In this document: one piece after another, positions 1 to 7,892 of the stretch
Position numbering within the stretch: the first letter of the stretch is position 1
Layout of the letters: each line of letters begins with the position of its first letter
Origin: Candidatus Muproteobacteria bacterium
GTDB lineage: Bacteria; Pseudomonadota; Gammaproteobacteria; Acidiferrobacterales; Sulfurifustaceae
DNA length: 18,498 bases
Reading direction: 5' to 3'
Assembly (NCBI GenBank): GCA_023266455.1
Contig: JAHFQD010000004.1
Coordinates: 1 to 18,498, forward strand
Translations under genes and position numbers: made by a program
The notes under the pieces: model-generated
Told to the model about the DNA's origin: nothing
Databases searched by the model: none
The model's input: only the letters and a program-made list of their open reading frames with translations

Positions 1-426
1 CGCGGTAGTCCACTGGTATTCGACGTCGGCAAATGGAACGCTGGCCCCGCCGCTGGCGAGCGCGCACCCGATGCGCCGTTGCGACAAGGCGATAACGCGA
101 TAACGTTATTCGAACGCATGCGCGGCACCGCGCATCGTTTATTGGTTTTCATCACCGACGAAAAAAACATCGCGCACGACTTGTTCGCCCGCGCGAGCGA
201 ATTACCGTTCCCTTGCGAGACCGTCGTCATCGGGACGAACACCCGAGAGGACACGACGATTTCGTATGATCCCGCGCGACATGCCCATGCGTTGTACGGC
301 GTTACCGAAGCCGGTGCGATTTATTTGGTTCGCCCCGACGGCTACATCGGCATGCGAGCGCCGCTCGCCGACGCCGCGGTGGCATTGAAACGCTACAGCG
401 ACAATTTGGGAATCGCACTGCGTTAG
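1..426 (+). CDS. FAD-dependent aromatic hydroxylase-type monooxygenase, C-terminal end (5' truncated by window)
   Basis: This is the last 141 codons of a longer gene; the reading frame is open from base 1 and ends at TAG 424-426. The visible part begins with RGSPLVFD, then GPAAGERAPDAPL, a signature of the segment joining the FAD/substrate domain to the thioredoxin-like C-terminal domain in MhpA/pentachlorophenol-hydroxylase type flavoprotein monooxygenases. The end reads YLVRPDGYIGMRAPL, matching the family's terminal 'RPDGYV..R' strand. No CxxC is present, as expected for this structural, non-redox fold. Such enzymes hydroxylate phenolic or polycyclic substrates using NAD(P)H and O2, but the substrate cannot be inferred from this fragment. 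The gene converges on ppsA, from which a bidirectional terminator separates it. The family call is fairly sure; the exact enzyme is unknown. Confidence 0.8.
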   Translation, partial: RGSPLVFDVGKWNAGPAAGERAPDAPLRQGDNAITLFERMRGTAHRLLVFITDEKNIAHDLFARASELPFPCETVVIGTNTREDTTISYDPARHAHALYGVTEAGAIYLVRPDGYIGMRAPLADAAVALKRYSDNLGIALR

Positions 427-445
427 TCGTGGTCGACGTCCGTAC

Positions 446-478
446 AAAAAAAACGCCCCGCGGTGCGGGGCGTTTTTT
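446..478. terminator. Bidirectional Rho-independent terminator
   Basis: A run of eight A (446-453) precedes a perfect 8-bp GC stem, CGCCCCGC (454-461) with GCGGGGCG (465-472), a 3-base GGT loop, and six T (473-478). The A and T runs extend the stem to about 14 bp. The symmetry means it can end the monooxygenase transcript on the plus strand and the ppsA transcript on the minus strand. Confidence 0.93.
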
Positions 479-498
479 CTTTACGCAGGTGAATAACC

Positions 499-2877
499 CT
501 ACGCGGCTTTCGTCCCCGACAAGAACAGCCAGGTCTCCAACACCGTATCTGGATTGAGCGAAATACTCTCGATGCCCTGGTCCACCAGCCACTTGGCGAA
601 GTCGGGATGATCGGACGGACCTTGGCCGCAAATGCCAATGTACTTGCCCTGACGGCGACAGGCTTGAATCGCGCGCTCCAGCAACATGCGCACCGCGGGA
701 TTGCGTTCGTCGAAGCCTTCGGCGACCAAACCGGAGTCGCGATCGATACCGAGCGTGAGCTGCGTCAGATCGTTCGAGCCGATGGAAAAGCCGTCGAAAT
801 GCTCCAAGAACTCGTCGGCCAGTAAGGCGTTCGATGGCAGTTCGCACATCATGATTATTTTGAGACCGTTCTCGCCGCGCTTGAGACCGTTGCTCGCGAG
901 GAGTGTTTCTACTTTCGCCGCCTCTTCGAGCGTACGCACGAACGGAACCATGATCCAAACGTTGGACAGACCCATTTCTTCGCGCACGCGCTTGAGCGCT
1001 TGGCATTCCAATTCGAAACACTTGCGGAACGACTCAGAGATGTAACGTGAGGCGCCGCGGAAACCGAGCATCGGATTCTCTTCGATCGGTTCGTATTGGC
1101 GTCCGCCGACGAGATTGGCGTATTCGTTCGATTTAAAATCCGAGAGACGTACGATGATGGACTTCGGATAGAACGCCGCCGCCAGCGTAGCGATGCCTTC
1201 GGCGAGCTTGCCGACATAGAAATCGACCGGGCCGGCGTAACCCGCCATGCGCTTCTCGATCTCGGTTTTCACATCTTGCGGCACGCGCGGATAATCGAGC
1301 AACGCCTTGGGATGAATACCAATGGCGCGGTTGATCACAAATTCGACGCGCGCCAAGCCGATGCCTTCATTCGGCAGCCACTGAAAATCGAACGCGCGTT
1401 CGGGATTGCCGACGTTCATCATGATCTTAACCGGCGGCTTCGGCAGCGAATCGAGTCGAATTTCTCTTACTTCGCTTTCTAGAATGCCATCGTAGATAAA
1501 ACCGGTGTCGCCCTCGGCGCAGGAGACGGTGACGTCCGCGCCGTTGCGTAAGAGTTCGGTCGCGTTGCCGGTGCCGACGACGGCGGGAATTCCTAATTCA
1601 CGCGCGATGATCGCCGCGTGGCAGGTGCGGCCGCCGCGGTTGGTAACGATCGCCGACGCACGTTTCATCACCGGTTCCCAATCGGGATCCGTCATGTCGG
1701 TAACGAGAATATCGCCTTCGCGCACATCGTCCATGGCGCTTGTGCCCATAACGACGCGCACTTTACCGGCGCCGATCTTCTGACCGATCGCACGGCCTTC
1801 GACCAGCACCTTGGAGCGGCTTTTGAGATGGTAACGCGTGAGTTTGCGATGCTCTTCCGAGGCCTTCACGGTTTCCGGACGCGCTTGCACGATGTACATG
1901 CCACCGTCTTCGCCGTCTTTCGCCCATTCGATATCCATCGGACGACCGTAATGCTTTTCGATGATCATCGCTTGACGCGCGAGCGTCTCGATTTCGGCGT
2001 CGGTGATGCAAAAACGATTACGTTCGGCATCTGCTACCGGCACGGTGACGACGGGATGACCGTCGACCGGCTTATCGGCGTAAATCATCTTGATCGCTTT
2101 GCCACCGATGCGGCGCTGGATCACAGCACGCTTGCCTTGCGTCAGGATGGGCTTATGCACATAGAATTCGTCCGGATTCACCGCGCCCTGCACCACCGTT
2201 TCGCCCAAACCATAAGACGCAGTGATGAACACGACGTCGCGGAAACCGGATTCGGTGTCGAGCGTAAACATAACGCCGCTGGCAGCGATGTCGGAGCGCA
2301 CCATGCGTTGAATGCCAGCAGAGAGCGCTACGTCGGCGTGCGTATACCCTTTGTGTACGCGATAGGAGATGGCGCGATCGTTATAGAGCGAGGCGAATAC
2401 GCGGCGGATGTGCTTAACCACGGCGTCGATGCCGCGCACGTTCAAATAGGTTTCTTGTTGACCGGCGAAGGACGCATCCGGCATATCTTCCGCGGTCGCG
2501 GACGAACGCACCGCCACCGCCACGTCGTGGCCGGCGCGTTTGGTAAGTTCGGCGAACGTATCGCGGATCGCTTTATCGAAGGCGGGTTGGAACGGCGCTT
2601 CTTCGATCCAACCGCGAATCTCGCGGCCAGCCTCGGTCAGCGCTTTGACGTCGTCGACGTTGAGCTTTTCAAGTCGCTTCTGAATACGATCGGTTAAATT
2701 GTTATGAGTGAGGAACTCGCGGAACGCGTCCGCGGTCGTCGCGAACCCGGAAGGCACTTTGACTTCGGCATGCGCCAACCCACTAATCATTTCCCCTAGC
2801 GAGGCGTTTTTGCCGCCGACGCGGGCGACATCTTTCATGGACAACGTGTCCAACCAAGCGATGTATTGCAACGACAT
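499..2877 (-). CDS. ppsA: Phosphoenolpyruvate synthase (pyruvate, water dikinase)
   Basis: This cytoplasmic gluconeogenic enzyme converts pyruvate + ATP + water to PEP + AMP + phosphate. The 792-aa product has the length of E. coli PpsA. Order of domains: N-terminal ATP-grasp domain (about 1-340; [11 protein letters not shown] at 20-30, [11 protein letters not shown] at 123-133, IVQARPETV near 329); swivelling phosphohistidine domain with [12 protein letters not shown], catalytic His420; and the C-terminal PEP/pyruvate barrel with the SNDLTQ motif and the catalytic Cys in [10 protein letters not shown] (about Cys750). The start is supported by GGAG (complement of 2887-2890) nine bases before ATG. 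The gene is divergent from ppsR across 79 bp, the regulator that inactivates it by phosphorylation. The sequence shows no truncation or lost key residue. Confidence 0.97.
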   Translation of the reverse strand: MSLQYIAWLDTLSMKDVARVGGKNASLGEMISGLAHAEVKVPSGFATTADAFREFLTHNNLTDRIQKRLEKLNVDDVKALTEAGREIRGWIEEAPFQPAFDKAIRDTFAELTKRAGHDVAVAVRSSATAEDMPDASFAGQQETYLNVRGIDAVVKHIRRVFASLYNDRAISYRVHKGYTHADVALSAGIQRMVRSDIAASGVMFTLDTESGFRDVVFITASYGLGETVVQGAVNPDEFYVHKPILTQGKRAVIQRRIGGKAIKMIYADKPVDGHPVVTVPVADAERNRFCITDAEIETLARQAMIIEKHYGRPMDIEWAKDGEDGGMYIVQARPETVKASEEHRKLTRYHLKSRSKVLVEGRAIGQKIGAGKVRVVMGTSAMDDVREGDILVTDMTDPDWEPVMKRASAIVTNRGGRTCHAAIIARELGIPAVVGTGNATELLRNGADVTVSCAEGDTGFIYDGILESEVREIRLDSLPKPPVKIMMNVGNPERAFDFQWLPNEGIGLARVEFVINRAIGIHPKALLDYPRVPQDVKTEIEKRMAGYAGPVDFYVGKLAEGIATLAAAFYPKSIIVRLSDFKSNEYANLVGGRQYEPIEENPMLGFRGASRYISESFRKCFELECQALKRVREEMGLSNVWIMVPFVRTLEEAAKVETLLASNGLKRGENGLKIIMMCELPSNALLADEFLEHFDGFSIGSNDLTQLTLGIDRDSGLVAEGFDERNPAVRMLLERAIQACRRQGKYIGICGQGPSDHPDFAKWLVDQGIESISLNPDTVLETWLFLSGTKAA

Positions 2878-2893
2878 TCTAATTAGCTCCGGT

Positions 2894-2922
2894 TTGCCTG
2901 ACCTGCGGGCCTACGGCATACT
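2894..2922 (+). promoter_or_regulatory. Weak candidate sigma-70 promoter for ppsR
   Basis: TTGCCT (2894-2899) and CATACT (2917-2922) are separated by 17 bases; each matches 4 of 6 consensus positions. It lies in the 79-bp ppsA/ppsR divergent region and would start transcription about 28 bases before ppsR. Such matches arise easily by chance. No convincing promoter for ppsA was seen on the other strand. Confidence 0.25.
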
Positions 2923-2956
2923 GGCCCACCCATAAAAAAGGCGGCCATTGTAACTG

Positions 2957-3778
2957 ATGAACCCACGTCGCACCGTGTTTTATTTGTCCGACCGTACCGG
3001 TATTACCGCTGAAGTACTGGGGAAAACCCTACTTACCCAGTTTCCGACCGTGGAATTCCGCAAACGCGTCATTCCCTTCATCGATACCCCGGACAAAGCG
3101 AATGCCACCCTCGAAGAGATCAATGGCACCGCCCGCCAGGAATCCCAGCGGCCGATTGTTATCAGCACCCTGATCAATGACGAAGTGCGCTGGATTATCG
3201 AGAAATCCGATGCTTTATGCTTGGATCTTTTCGAGGGCTTCATCGGCAAACTCGAGGGCGAACTCGGCCTGCAGTCTTCGCACGCTCTCGGCCTAACGCA
3301 CGGCATCGGCAATGCCACCGCCTACGAGCGCCGTATGGGCGCCGTGAATTATGCACTTGGTCATGACGACGGCATCTCGGCCAGCCATTACACTGAGGCC
3401 GATGTCATCCTGATCGGCGTTTCCCGCTCTGGAAAAACACCGACCTGCCTCTATCTCGCGATGCAATACGGCATCCTGGCTGCCAACTGCCCCCTCACCG
3501 CGGACGACTTCGACCGTATGGCGCTCCCCAAAGGACTGGTGCCGCACCGCGCCCGGCTTTATGGGCTGACTATTAGCGCAGAGCGCCTGACCAAGATCCG
3601 CAACGAACGTCGACCCAACAGCCAGTATGCGGCAATCGAAACTTGCCGCTCCGAAATCCGCGCGGCGGAAGATTTATTCCAGCGATTGAACATTCCCTAC
3701 ATCGACACCAGCACCATGTCGATCGAGGAAATCGCGGTCACGGTGCTGCACAAGACCGGCATGGCGTCGAAACTCTAG
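2957..3778 (+). CDS. ppsR: PEP synthase regulatory protein (bifunctional Ser/Thr kinase and Pi-dependent phosphorylase)
   Basis: The 273-aa protein belongs to the DUF299/PSRP family (E. coli PpsR is of similar size). In this family it inactivates PEP synthase by ADP-dependent phosphorylation of a threonine next to the catalytic histidine, and restores it by Pi-dependent dephosphorylation. The N-terminus (VFYLSDRTGITAEVLG, residues 7-22) is a family hallmark. The P-loop GVSRSGKT lies at 154-161 after the strand DVILI, and NERRPNSQYA follows near residue 215. In the ppsA product the partner site is the GGRTCH motif, whose Thr418 is the expected target. The ATG has no strong Shine-Dalgarno, only AAGG about 15 bases upstream. 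The ppsA neighbour on the opposite strand supports the role. Confidence 0.95.
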   Translation: MNPRRTVFYLSDRTGITAEVLGKTLLTQFPTVEFRKRVIPFIDTPDKANATLEEINGTARQESQRPIVISTLINDEVRWIIEKSDALCLDLFEGFIGKLEGELGLQSSHALGLTHGIGNATAYERRMGAVNYALGHDDGISASHYTEADVILIGVSRSGKTPTCLYLAMQYGILAANCPLTADDFDRMALPKGLVPHRARLYGLTISAERLTKIRNERRPNSQYAAIETCRSEIRAAEDLFQRLNIPYIDTSTMSIEEIAVTVLHKTGMASKL

Positions 3779-3794
3779 TTCGATTCTTCATTCT

Positions 3795-4292
3795 TCAATG
3801 ATGTTCATGCGAATGATGATGTTCGTGCCCTGGTTCGAGCTTGGTCGGCGCCGACGACACGCCGAGCCCGTGCTGAAAAACTAATTCGCCACCAGCAAAC
3901 GCGGTCGCGATTAATAAGCCGAAGGCCATTAATAGCCCCAAAGCAAACAGCGTCGGCGGTCGAGACGTCGACTTACGCAGGTGATACGCCCAAAGACCAA
4001 CGACGGCATAAGCGACCGCCGCGCATAACGCCAAATTGCGATGCATGACCATCGACGCGTGCAGATTATCCTCATGCGGCACCGTCGCGAACGCCAGAAA
4101 TCCGAAACCGGCGGTGAAAACCGCCGCGACGATGCCAAGCCATAGATTCCAACGCGCGAACAATATTCCGCTATCGCGGCGCGGCGAATGCGCGCCAAAC
4201 AGGGCGACCCAATAAGACACGGTCCCAACCGTCAGCAGCGCCACGCTGAAGTGCACGAAAATCGGATGCCACAAATAAGGTTTGTCCATCAT
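3795..4292 (-). CDS. DUF2231-type four-helix membrane protein with His-rich C-terminus
   Basis: This 165-aa integral inner-membrane protein has four predicted hydrophobic helices (about 11-32, 48-70, 85-105, 114-135). The N-terminal HPIFVHFSVALL (9-20) and the GGELVFQHGLGV segment (134-145) are typical of DUF2231, whose function is not settled; the conserved histidines have suggested haem or metal contact, which is inference. The final 12 residues (GHEHHHSHEHH, 155-165) hold seven His, a plausible metal-binding tail. Its ribosome site GGGAGA (complement of 4299-4304) fills the 12-bp gap after the stop of the upstream Met/His-rich protein gene, spaced 6 bases from ATG, so the two are probably cotranscribed. 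Two ATG codons are adjacent; the first is used here. It converges on ppsR with a 16-bp gap. Confidence 0.82.
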   Translation of the reverse strand: MMDKPYLWHPIFVHFSVALLTVGTVSYWVALFGAHSPRRDSGILFARWNLWLGIVAAVFTAGFGFLAFATVPHEDNLHASMVMHRNLALCAAVAYAVVGLWAYHLRKSTSRPPTLFALGLLMAFGLLIATAFAGGELVFQHGLGVSSAPTKLEPGHEHHHSHEHH

Positions 4293-4304
4293 GTCCGTTC
4301 TCCC

Positions 4305-5573
4305 TTACTCAATTTTCAATCGCGCGAAGATCATGTAAGACCTTGGCCGATCGTAAACAGATTCCAGTTCTTTCGGTAACCAATAACCGCTTACCAAACC
4401 ACCGATTCCGAAACGCAAATGTCCTTCGACCGGAAAATCGTAGACATAACCCAGACTGAGCTTACTCACCAAAAAAATATCGTGCGTTCGCGCATCGTCT
4501 TCACGAAACAACTCGTTCTTCGCCACCTGCTCGAAACGCCCGAACACCGTATGCGCGCGTTCAATACTGAACGCGGATTCGAGTAGGTAGGCGTTCGTCG
4601 TAACGCCCTCGCTCGGCGCGTTGCGTCCCCACGCCAAGATCGTCTGCCAAACCTTGCCCTGCACCTCGGTGTTATAAATGACGGACGCCGTCGACCGTTC
4701 CACATCGATATCCGGCTCGAGCGACTCCGGACTATGTAACCGCCCGTAGCTCGCTTGCATCGCCCACGCCGACGTTGGGTTGAACGACAAACGTGCCGAC
4801 GCAGAATCGAGCGCGCCGGTTTCGATGTCGTACCGATGTTGATCCGGCTCGCGACCGTGAAACGCCGACGCTTCCAGTTTCCAGCGATCGACGACGTAAC
4901 CGAGCGTCGCTACGCCGTAGCTGATGTGCGTGGAGTCCAACCAGTGATGCGCGATCGGCGCTTCGGGATTGTCCATGCCCGAAAACCGATGCATGAACGT
5001 CGGCGGCCCCAGCGCGGGCTCGCCTGGAAGTCCGACGTAACCGAACAACGCGCTATCGCTCGACAACGGTCGGCTATACGACGCTGCGAGTTCGACGAAT
5101 AAATCGTGCGGATGTTGTCGGTCGATCAATCCATGCTGCCCATCCGCGGTTTCGCCGGTTTGGAGCAATTCGGGATAGCCGGATTTACCCATCAACGGAT
5201 CGAGCGAGAACATCCCGCGCAGTCCCAACGTACCGCCCGCGGCGGGACGTTGCGCCATCGCCATGAACATGCTGCTAGCGAACGTCTTGGTATCGCCGCG
5301 CGGACCGCCTTGACGATCGTAGATCGCATTGACGTTCGCATGCGCCATGGTGGTCCAGGGGTCGCCCATCTCGTGCATTCCCTCTAACGGCGAAGAATCC
5401 GGGACCCAACTGGTCCCGCTCGCCTCGCGTGTCATCGGATATGAACCGTACATGCCGTGCATCGATGCCATGCCGTGTTCCGAATGCGACGACACGGCGG
5501 TTTCGTTCGACGCCCTGACCGGCGCCGTTAAACAGAGCAAGACCGCCAACGCGGCCAAAATAATTTTCTTCAT
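4305..5573 (-). CDS. Predicted secreted/outer-membrane protein, Met/His-rich N-terminus, possibly copper-related
   Basis: The 422-aa protein has a clear Sec signal peptide (MKKIILAALAVLLCLTAPVRA, cleavage near residue 21). A mature N-terminus rich in His and Met follows (HSEHGMASMHGMYGSYPM, 30-47), then TREASGTSWVPDSSP and GMHEMGDPW. The rest has alternating polar/aromatic strands and repeated 'W..E.S.FHGREPD'-like segments that suggest a beta barrel, ending in FARLKIE. From memory, proteins with the REASGTSWxPD motif occur near copper or heavy-metal efflux genes; no domain of known function is recognised. It is the middle gene of a three-gene minus-strand cluster, 12 bp from the DUF2231 gene. 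The start is supported by GAGAG just upstream. A stem-loop with a T run sits 29 bases before the ATG. Metal handling is inference. Confidence 0.75.
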   Translation of the reverse strand: MKKIILAALAVLLCLTAPVRASNETAVSSHSEHGMASMHGMYGSYPMTREASGTSWVPDSSPLEGMHEMGDPWTTMAHANVNAIYDRQGGPRGDTKTFASSMFMAMAQRPAAGGTLGLRGMFSLDPLMGKSGYPELLQTGETADGQHGLIDRQHPHDLFVELAASYSRPLSSDSALFGYVGLPGEPALGPPTFMHRFSGMDNPEAPIAHHWLDSTHISYGVATLGYVVDRWKLEASAFHGREPDQHRYDIETGALDSASARLSFNPTSAWAMQASYGRLHSPESLEPDIDVERSTASVIYNTEVQGKVWQTILAWGRNAPSEGVTTNAYLLESAFSIERAHTVFGRFEQVAKNELFREDDARTHDIFLVSKLSLGYVYDFPVEGHLRFGIGGLVSGYWLPKELESVYDRPRSYMIFARLKIE

Positions 5574-5588
5574 GACTCTCTCTCGCGA

Positions 5589-5620
5589 AAAACAAAAACG
5601 CGGCGTTCGTAACGAACGCC
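5589..5620 (-). terminator. Intrinsic terminator or attenuator before the Met/His-rich protein gene
   Basis: On the minus strand the perfect stem GGCGTTCG/CGAACGCC (arms 5613-5620 and 5602-5609, 3-base loop) is followed by GCG and T runs (TTTTTGTTTTT, 5588-5598). This is the layout of a Rho-independent terminator. It lies between the Cys-rich gene and the 422-aa gene, with fewer than 30 bases left before the next ATG. It should therefore reduce read-through or act as a controllable attenuator. Confidence 0.65.
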
Positions 5621-5634
5621 ATCTAGAGAACGAT

Positions 5635-5979
5635 CTAGGCGAGAGACAACGGAGGTCGTTGCGGCGGCGTAAGAATAAAATCTAAAACAGCGACGGGATG
5701 AAACGCGATGCGCGCGGAAATAGGCACATAAAATCCACTTGCGACAAATTCAGAGACTACTGCAGACGACGATAGACAAGATGCGCAGCGTTCACAGGCA
5801 TGAGCCAATTTTTTTATCTTCTGCGTTTGATCGCCATCGCAGTGCGTCGAATCGTGCAAACGATCGGCCGCTGCCGTCGACGCTCGCTCGCACATCGATC
5901 CGTTCATTATCGACGCCGCGTTCTGGATGGGGAGCCAGAACAATAGCAGCAACGATAAGTATGTTCGGAATGTGATCAT
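5635..5979 (-). CDS. Small secreted Cys-containing protein, DUF2946-like, possibly metal-related
   Basis: The 114-aa product has a hydrophobic N-terminus (TYLSLLLLFWLPIQNAAS, 6-23) that reads as a signal peptide. The mature part has five cysteines (30, 47, 62, 65, 68), the last three in ACERCASC, and ends in LTPPQRPPLSLA. Small exported proteins with Cys clusters and a PPRPP-like end resemble the poorly known DUF2946 group found near copper genes; this resemblance is from memory and moderate. Cysteines plus His (42, 46, 60) could bind Cu or Zn. The gene starts 34 bp after tsaB ends, with only a GAG-type ribosome site 7 bases before ATG. An intrinsic terminator lies 14 bp past its stop codon. 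It is the first gene of the minus-strand cluster with the Met/His-rich and DUF2231 genes. Confidence 0.65.
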   Translation of the reverse strand: MITFRTYLSLLLLFWLPIQNAASIMNGSMCERASTAAADRLHDSTHCDGDQTQKIKKLAHACERCASCLSSSAVVSEFVASGFYVPISARIAFHPVAVLDFILTPPQRPPLSLA

Positions 5980-6013
5980 CGTAACTCGCGTGAATAAAAA
6001 CTAATAATACACC

Positions 6014-6694
6014 CTACGCCGTTCGCGACGGTTTATTCTTGCCAACGCTTTTCACCGCGACGTCGTTGCGCAGATACACCGGTTGCGCTTGTTCCGCGGC
6101 GATGGCGACGCCGGAAATAGCCAAGCGCGCGACATCGCTTGCGCGCGGAAACCGATTTTCAATCCGCGATCGAATCCGATTACCGAAACGCGCGGCCAGC
6201 ACCTGATGATATGTGTCCCAACCACTGCCGATGCCGATCCATTCGTTACCGTCGGGGATCGGCGCCTGCGCCGGATCGACCACGATCTCATCTCCCGCCG
6301 GCGTCACCAGCCCGTCGCGGCCACGCACATAAGCGCCCCAATATACCTGCTGCATGCGCGCGTCGAACGCGGCTAGCACATGCGACGAGTCCGCGCCTTG
6401 CGCCAGTGCGGCGAGCGAGGAAATCGGTATCGTCGGCAAATCCGCACCATAAGCAAGCCCCTGCGCCACGCCGACGCCGATACGGATTCCCGTAAACGAA
6501 CCGGGACCACGACCGAAGGCGACGGCGTCGAGCTGCTTTAACGCTAACCCCGCCTCCGCTAAAAGTTCTTGCACCATGGGTAAGAGCCGCTCGCCGTGCC
6601 GCCGACCGACTTCGAAACGCTCCGCGATTTCGCCGTCCAGCGACAAGGCGACCGAACAGGCTTCCGTAGCGGTATCCAGCGCGAGAATTTTCAT
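6014..6694 (-). CDS. tsaB: tRNA threonylcarbamoyladenosine biosynthesis protein TsaB
   Basis: TsaB (YeaZ) partners TsaD and TsaE in making t6A at position 37 of ANN-decoding tRNAs in the cytoplasm. The 226-aa length is usual. The N-terminal MKILALDTATEACSVAL (1-17), RRHGERLLPMVQELL (31-45) and AFGRGPGSFTGIRIGVGVAQGLA (59-81) are diagnostic of the ASKHA-fold family. The C-terminal part ends in the expected AEQAQPVYLRNDVA segment. The ATG overlaps the stop of the upstream HIT gene by four bases (ATGA, 6691-6694), implying translational coupling. It is the last gene of the ribBA-ribH-nusB-thiL run. Confidence 0.95.
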   Translation of the reverse strand: MKILALDTATEACSVALSLDGEIAERFEVGRRHGERLLPMVQELLAEAGLALKQLDAVAFGRGPGSFTGIRIGVGVAQGLAYGADLPTIPISSLAALAQGADSSHVLAAFDARMQQVYWGAYVRGRDGLVTPAGDEIVVDPAQAPIPDGNEWIGIGSGWDTYHQVLAARFGNRIRSRIENRFPRASDVARLAISGVAIAAEQAQPVYLRNDVAVKSVGKNKPSRTA

Positions 6695-7128
6695 GCGCGG
6701 TGTTTATCGCGGCCGCCAAGACGCAAATACAGCTGACGCACCAGCTGATCCTTATCGATCGCATGCGGCTTGCCGGCGCGTTGGCGCGACGCCCAGATTG
6801 GATCGGGGAAATGGGCATCGTCTTCGAAACGCGGAATCACATGCCAATGCAAATGTGGCACTTGATTGCCGAGTGAAGCGAGGTTGAGTTTTTTCGGCTG
6901 CAGCAAATCGCGCAGTGTTTGCTCCACGGCATAGATCGCTTCAAGGAAATGATCGCGCTGCGATTTAGTCAAATCAGTCATCTCGCGCGCGTGCTTGTTC
7001 CAGATAACGCGACAGAAACTGGGATAATCGGCGTCACCGACTAAAATTATGCGGCAGCGTTTATTCTGCCAGATAATATCTTCACCAGTCGGCCGACACA
7101 AAACACAAGATGTTTCCGATGACGACAT
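6691..7128 (-). CDS. HIT (histidine triad) family nucleotide-binding protein
   Basis: This 145-aa cytoplasmic protein carries the histidine triad HLHWHVIPR (His92, 94, 96), with NLASLGNQVPHLHWH as the conserved approach. It belongs to the Ap4A-hydrolase/Fhit-like branch of HIT hydrolases or transferases acting on nucleoside phosphates; the true substrate is not visible. CVLC (8-11) near the N-terminus may be half of a zinc site seen in some HIT proteins. A ribosome site GGGAG (complement of 7139-7143) stands 10 bases before ATG and lies inside the downstream tail of the neighbouring TPR gene. It overlaps tsaB by four bases. Confidence 0.92.
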   Translation of the reverse strand: MSSSETSCVLCRPTGEDIIWQNKRCRIILVGDADYPSFCRVIWNKHAREMTDLTKSQRDHFLEAIYAVEQTLRDLLQPKKLNLASLGNQVPHLHWHVIPRFEDDAHFPDPIWASRQRAGKPHAIDKDQLVRQLYLRLGGRDKHRA

Positions 7129-7131
7129 CGA

Positions 7132-7236
7132 TTAGGCGCTCCCGGGCAATTTGGCAAGGTTGTCGCGCGCAATTTCGATCCAACGCTTGTCTTCACCTTT
7201 GTAAAAATGACCGAACTTGCGCGCGGACAAAACGAT
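7132..7236 (-). other. In-frame 34-codon remnant of the TPR gene after its TAA
   Basis: Directly after TAA (7237-7239) the same frame stays open for 34 codons to TAA at 7132-7134. It reads IVLSARKFGHFYKG, then EDKRWIEIARDNLAKLPGSA. The [ILV]..SAR....YKG....WIEIAR pattern looks like the terminal segment of PLDc_N/TPR homologues, as remembered. Codon choice matches the flanking genes. If read through, the gene would end 3 bp before the HIT start, as elsewhere in this packed operon. It is either a recent nonsense mutation, an assembly error, or a recoded stop. Confidence 0.6.
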
Positions 7237-7878
7237 TTAGTTGAACAGCTCGCGCGCCTGCGCCGTCTCGCCTGCCTGTTTCAACAACAAGGCGTAACGG
7301 CATTTGGCTTCCATCCCCGAGTAGTAACCAGCCAATACCCGATATTCCTCCAGCGCCGCGTCTTTCTCGCCTAGTTCTTCGAGCGCACGCGCATAGAGTA
7401 GATGTCCGTGCGACGATTTGAAATTGGGATTGGTCTCGATCAAGCGGTCCAGCAAATCTTTCACGTCGGTGTAACGCTTCAACTGGAACTGCGCCGCCGC
7501 GAGATTCAAGATGATCTTCGGATCGGTCTTATGAACACCGCTGAGGCAGCTCTGATACAGCTCGACGGCGTCGTCGTAGCGTTCGACCTCCATGTACTCA
7601 TCAGCAAGATTAAGTCGATTCTCCACCGTATCGGAAAGTGTCAGATCGTCGGTGCGGCGCTTGAGGTCGCGTTCTGGATCGAGTTTCTTCGCCACCGCCG
7701 AAGCCATGCTTCCACCGCGGCGACTGAAATCGGGCAAAATTTCGACAATGAAATATGCGATCGATCCCGCGAGTGGGAGAAAGAAAATAACCGCCAGCCA
7801 CCAATAAGCGCGGCCGGTCTTGAGCGCGTGCACGATGCAGATCACCTGCAATACGATCGTGGCTATGTAGAAATACAT
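7237..7878 (-). CDS. Membrane-anchored TPR protein with PLDc_N-like N-terminus, apparently truncated by a TAA
   Basis: The 213-aa product starts with two hydrophobic segments (about 2-17 and 25-47; AYWWLAVIFFLPLAGSIAYFIVEILPD), typical of the phospholipase-D-nuclease N-terminal (PLDc_N) membrane motif without any PLD catalytic domain. From about 85 to 210 come tetratricopeptide-like helical pairs (LADEYMEVERYDDAVELYQ, LNLAAAQFQLKRYTDVKDLL, LYARALEELGEKDAALEEYR), a cytoplasmic protein-interaction scaffold of unknown partner. GAGG (complement of 7884-7887) stands well placed before ATG, 14 bp from thiL. Here pgpA usually follows thiL in related clusters but is absent. The stop TAA interrupts an otherwise family-like C-terminus that continues in frame for 34 codons (see separate entry), so this is probably a damaged or recoded gene. 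Confidence 0.8.
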   Translation of the reverse strand: MYFYIATIVLQVICIVHALKTGRAYWWLAVIFFLPLAGSIAYFIVEILPDFSRRGGSMASAVAKKLDPERDLKRRTDDLTLSDTVENRLNLADEYMEVERYDDAVELYQSCLSGVHKTDPKIILNLAAAQFQLKRYTDVKDLLDRLIETNPNFKSSHGHLLYARALEELGEKDAALEEYRVLAGYYSGMEAKCRYALLLKQAGETAQARELFN

Positions 7879-7892
7879 TTCGTCCTCATGCG

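Noticed and set aside
302-1021. A 239-codon minus-strand open frame over the 5' part of this region
   Set aside because: It crosses the strong terminator and overlaps ppsA in another frame; Arg-rich with no domain.
1618-2697. A 359-codon open frame antisense to ppsA
   Set aside because: It lies entirely inside the well-supported ppsA and has composition expected from the antisense of a GC-rich gene; no recognisable domain.
2922-2947. TGGCC ... GGCCA inverted repeat between ppsA and ppsR
   Set aside because: Five-base arms with a 16-base spacer; too weak to call an operator.
6023-6048. CCGT-TCGCG-ACGG small inverted repeat at the end of tsaB
   Set aside because: It lies inside the coding end of tsaB, with only four paired bases per arm and no T run on the coding strand.
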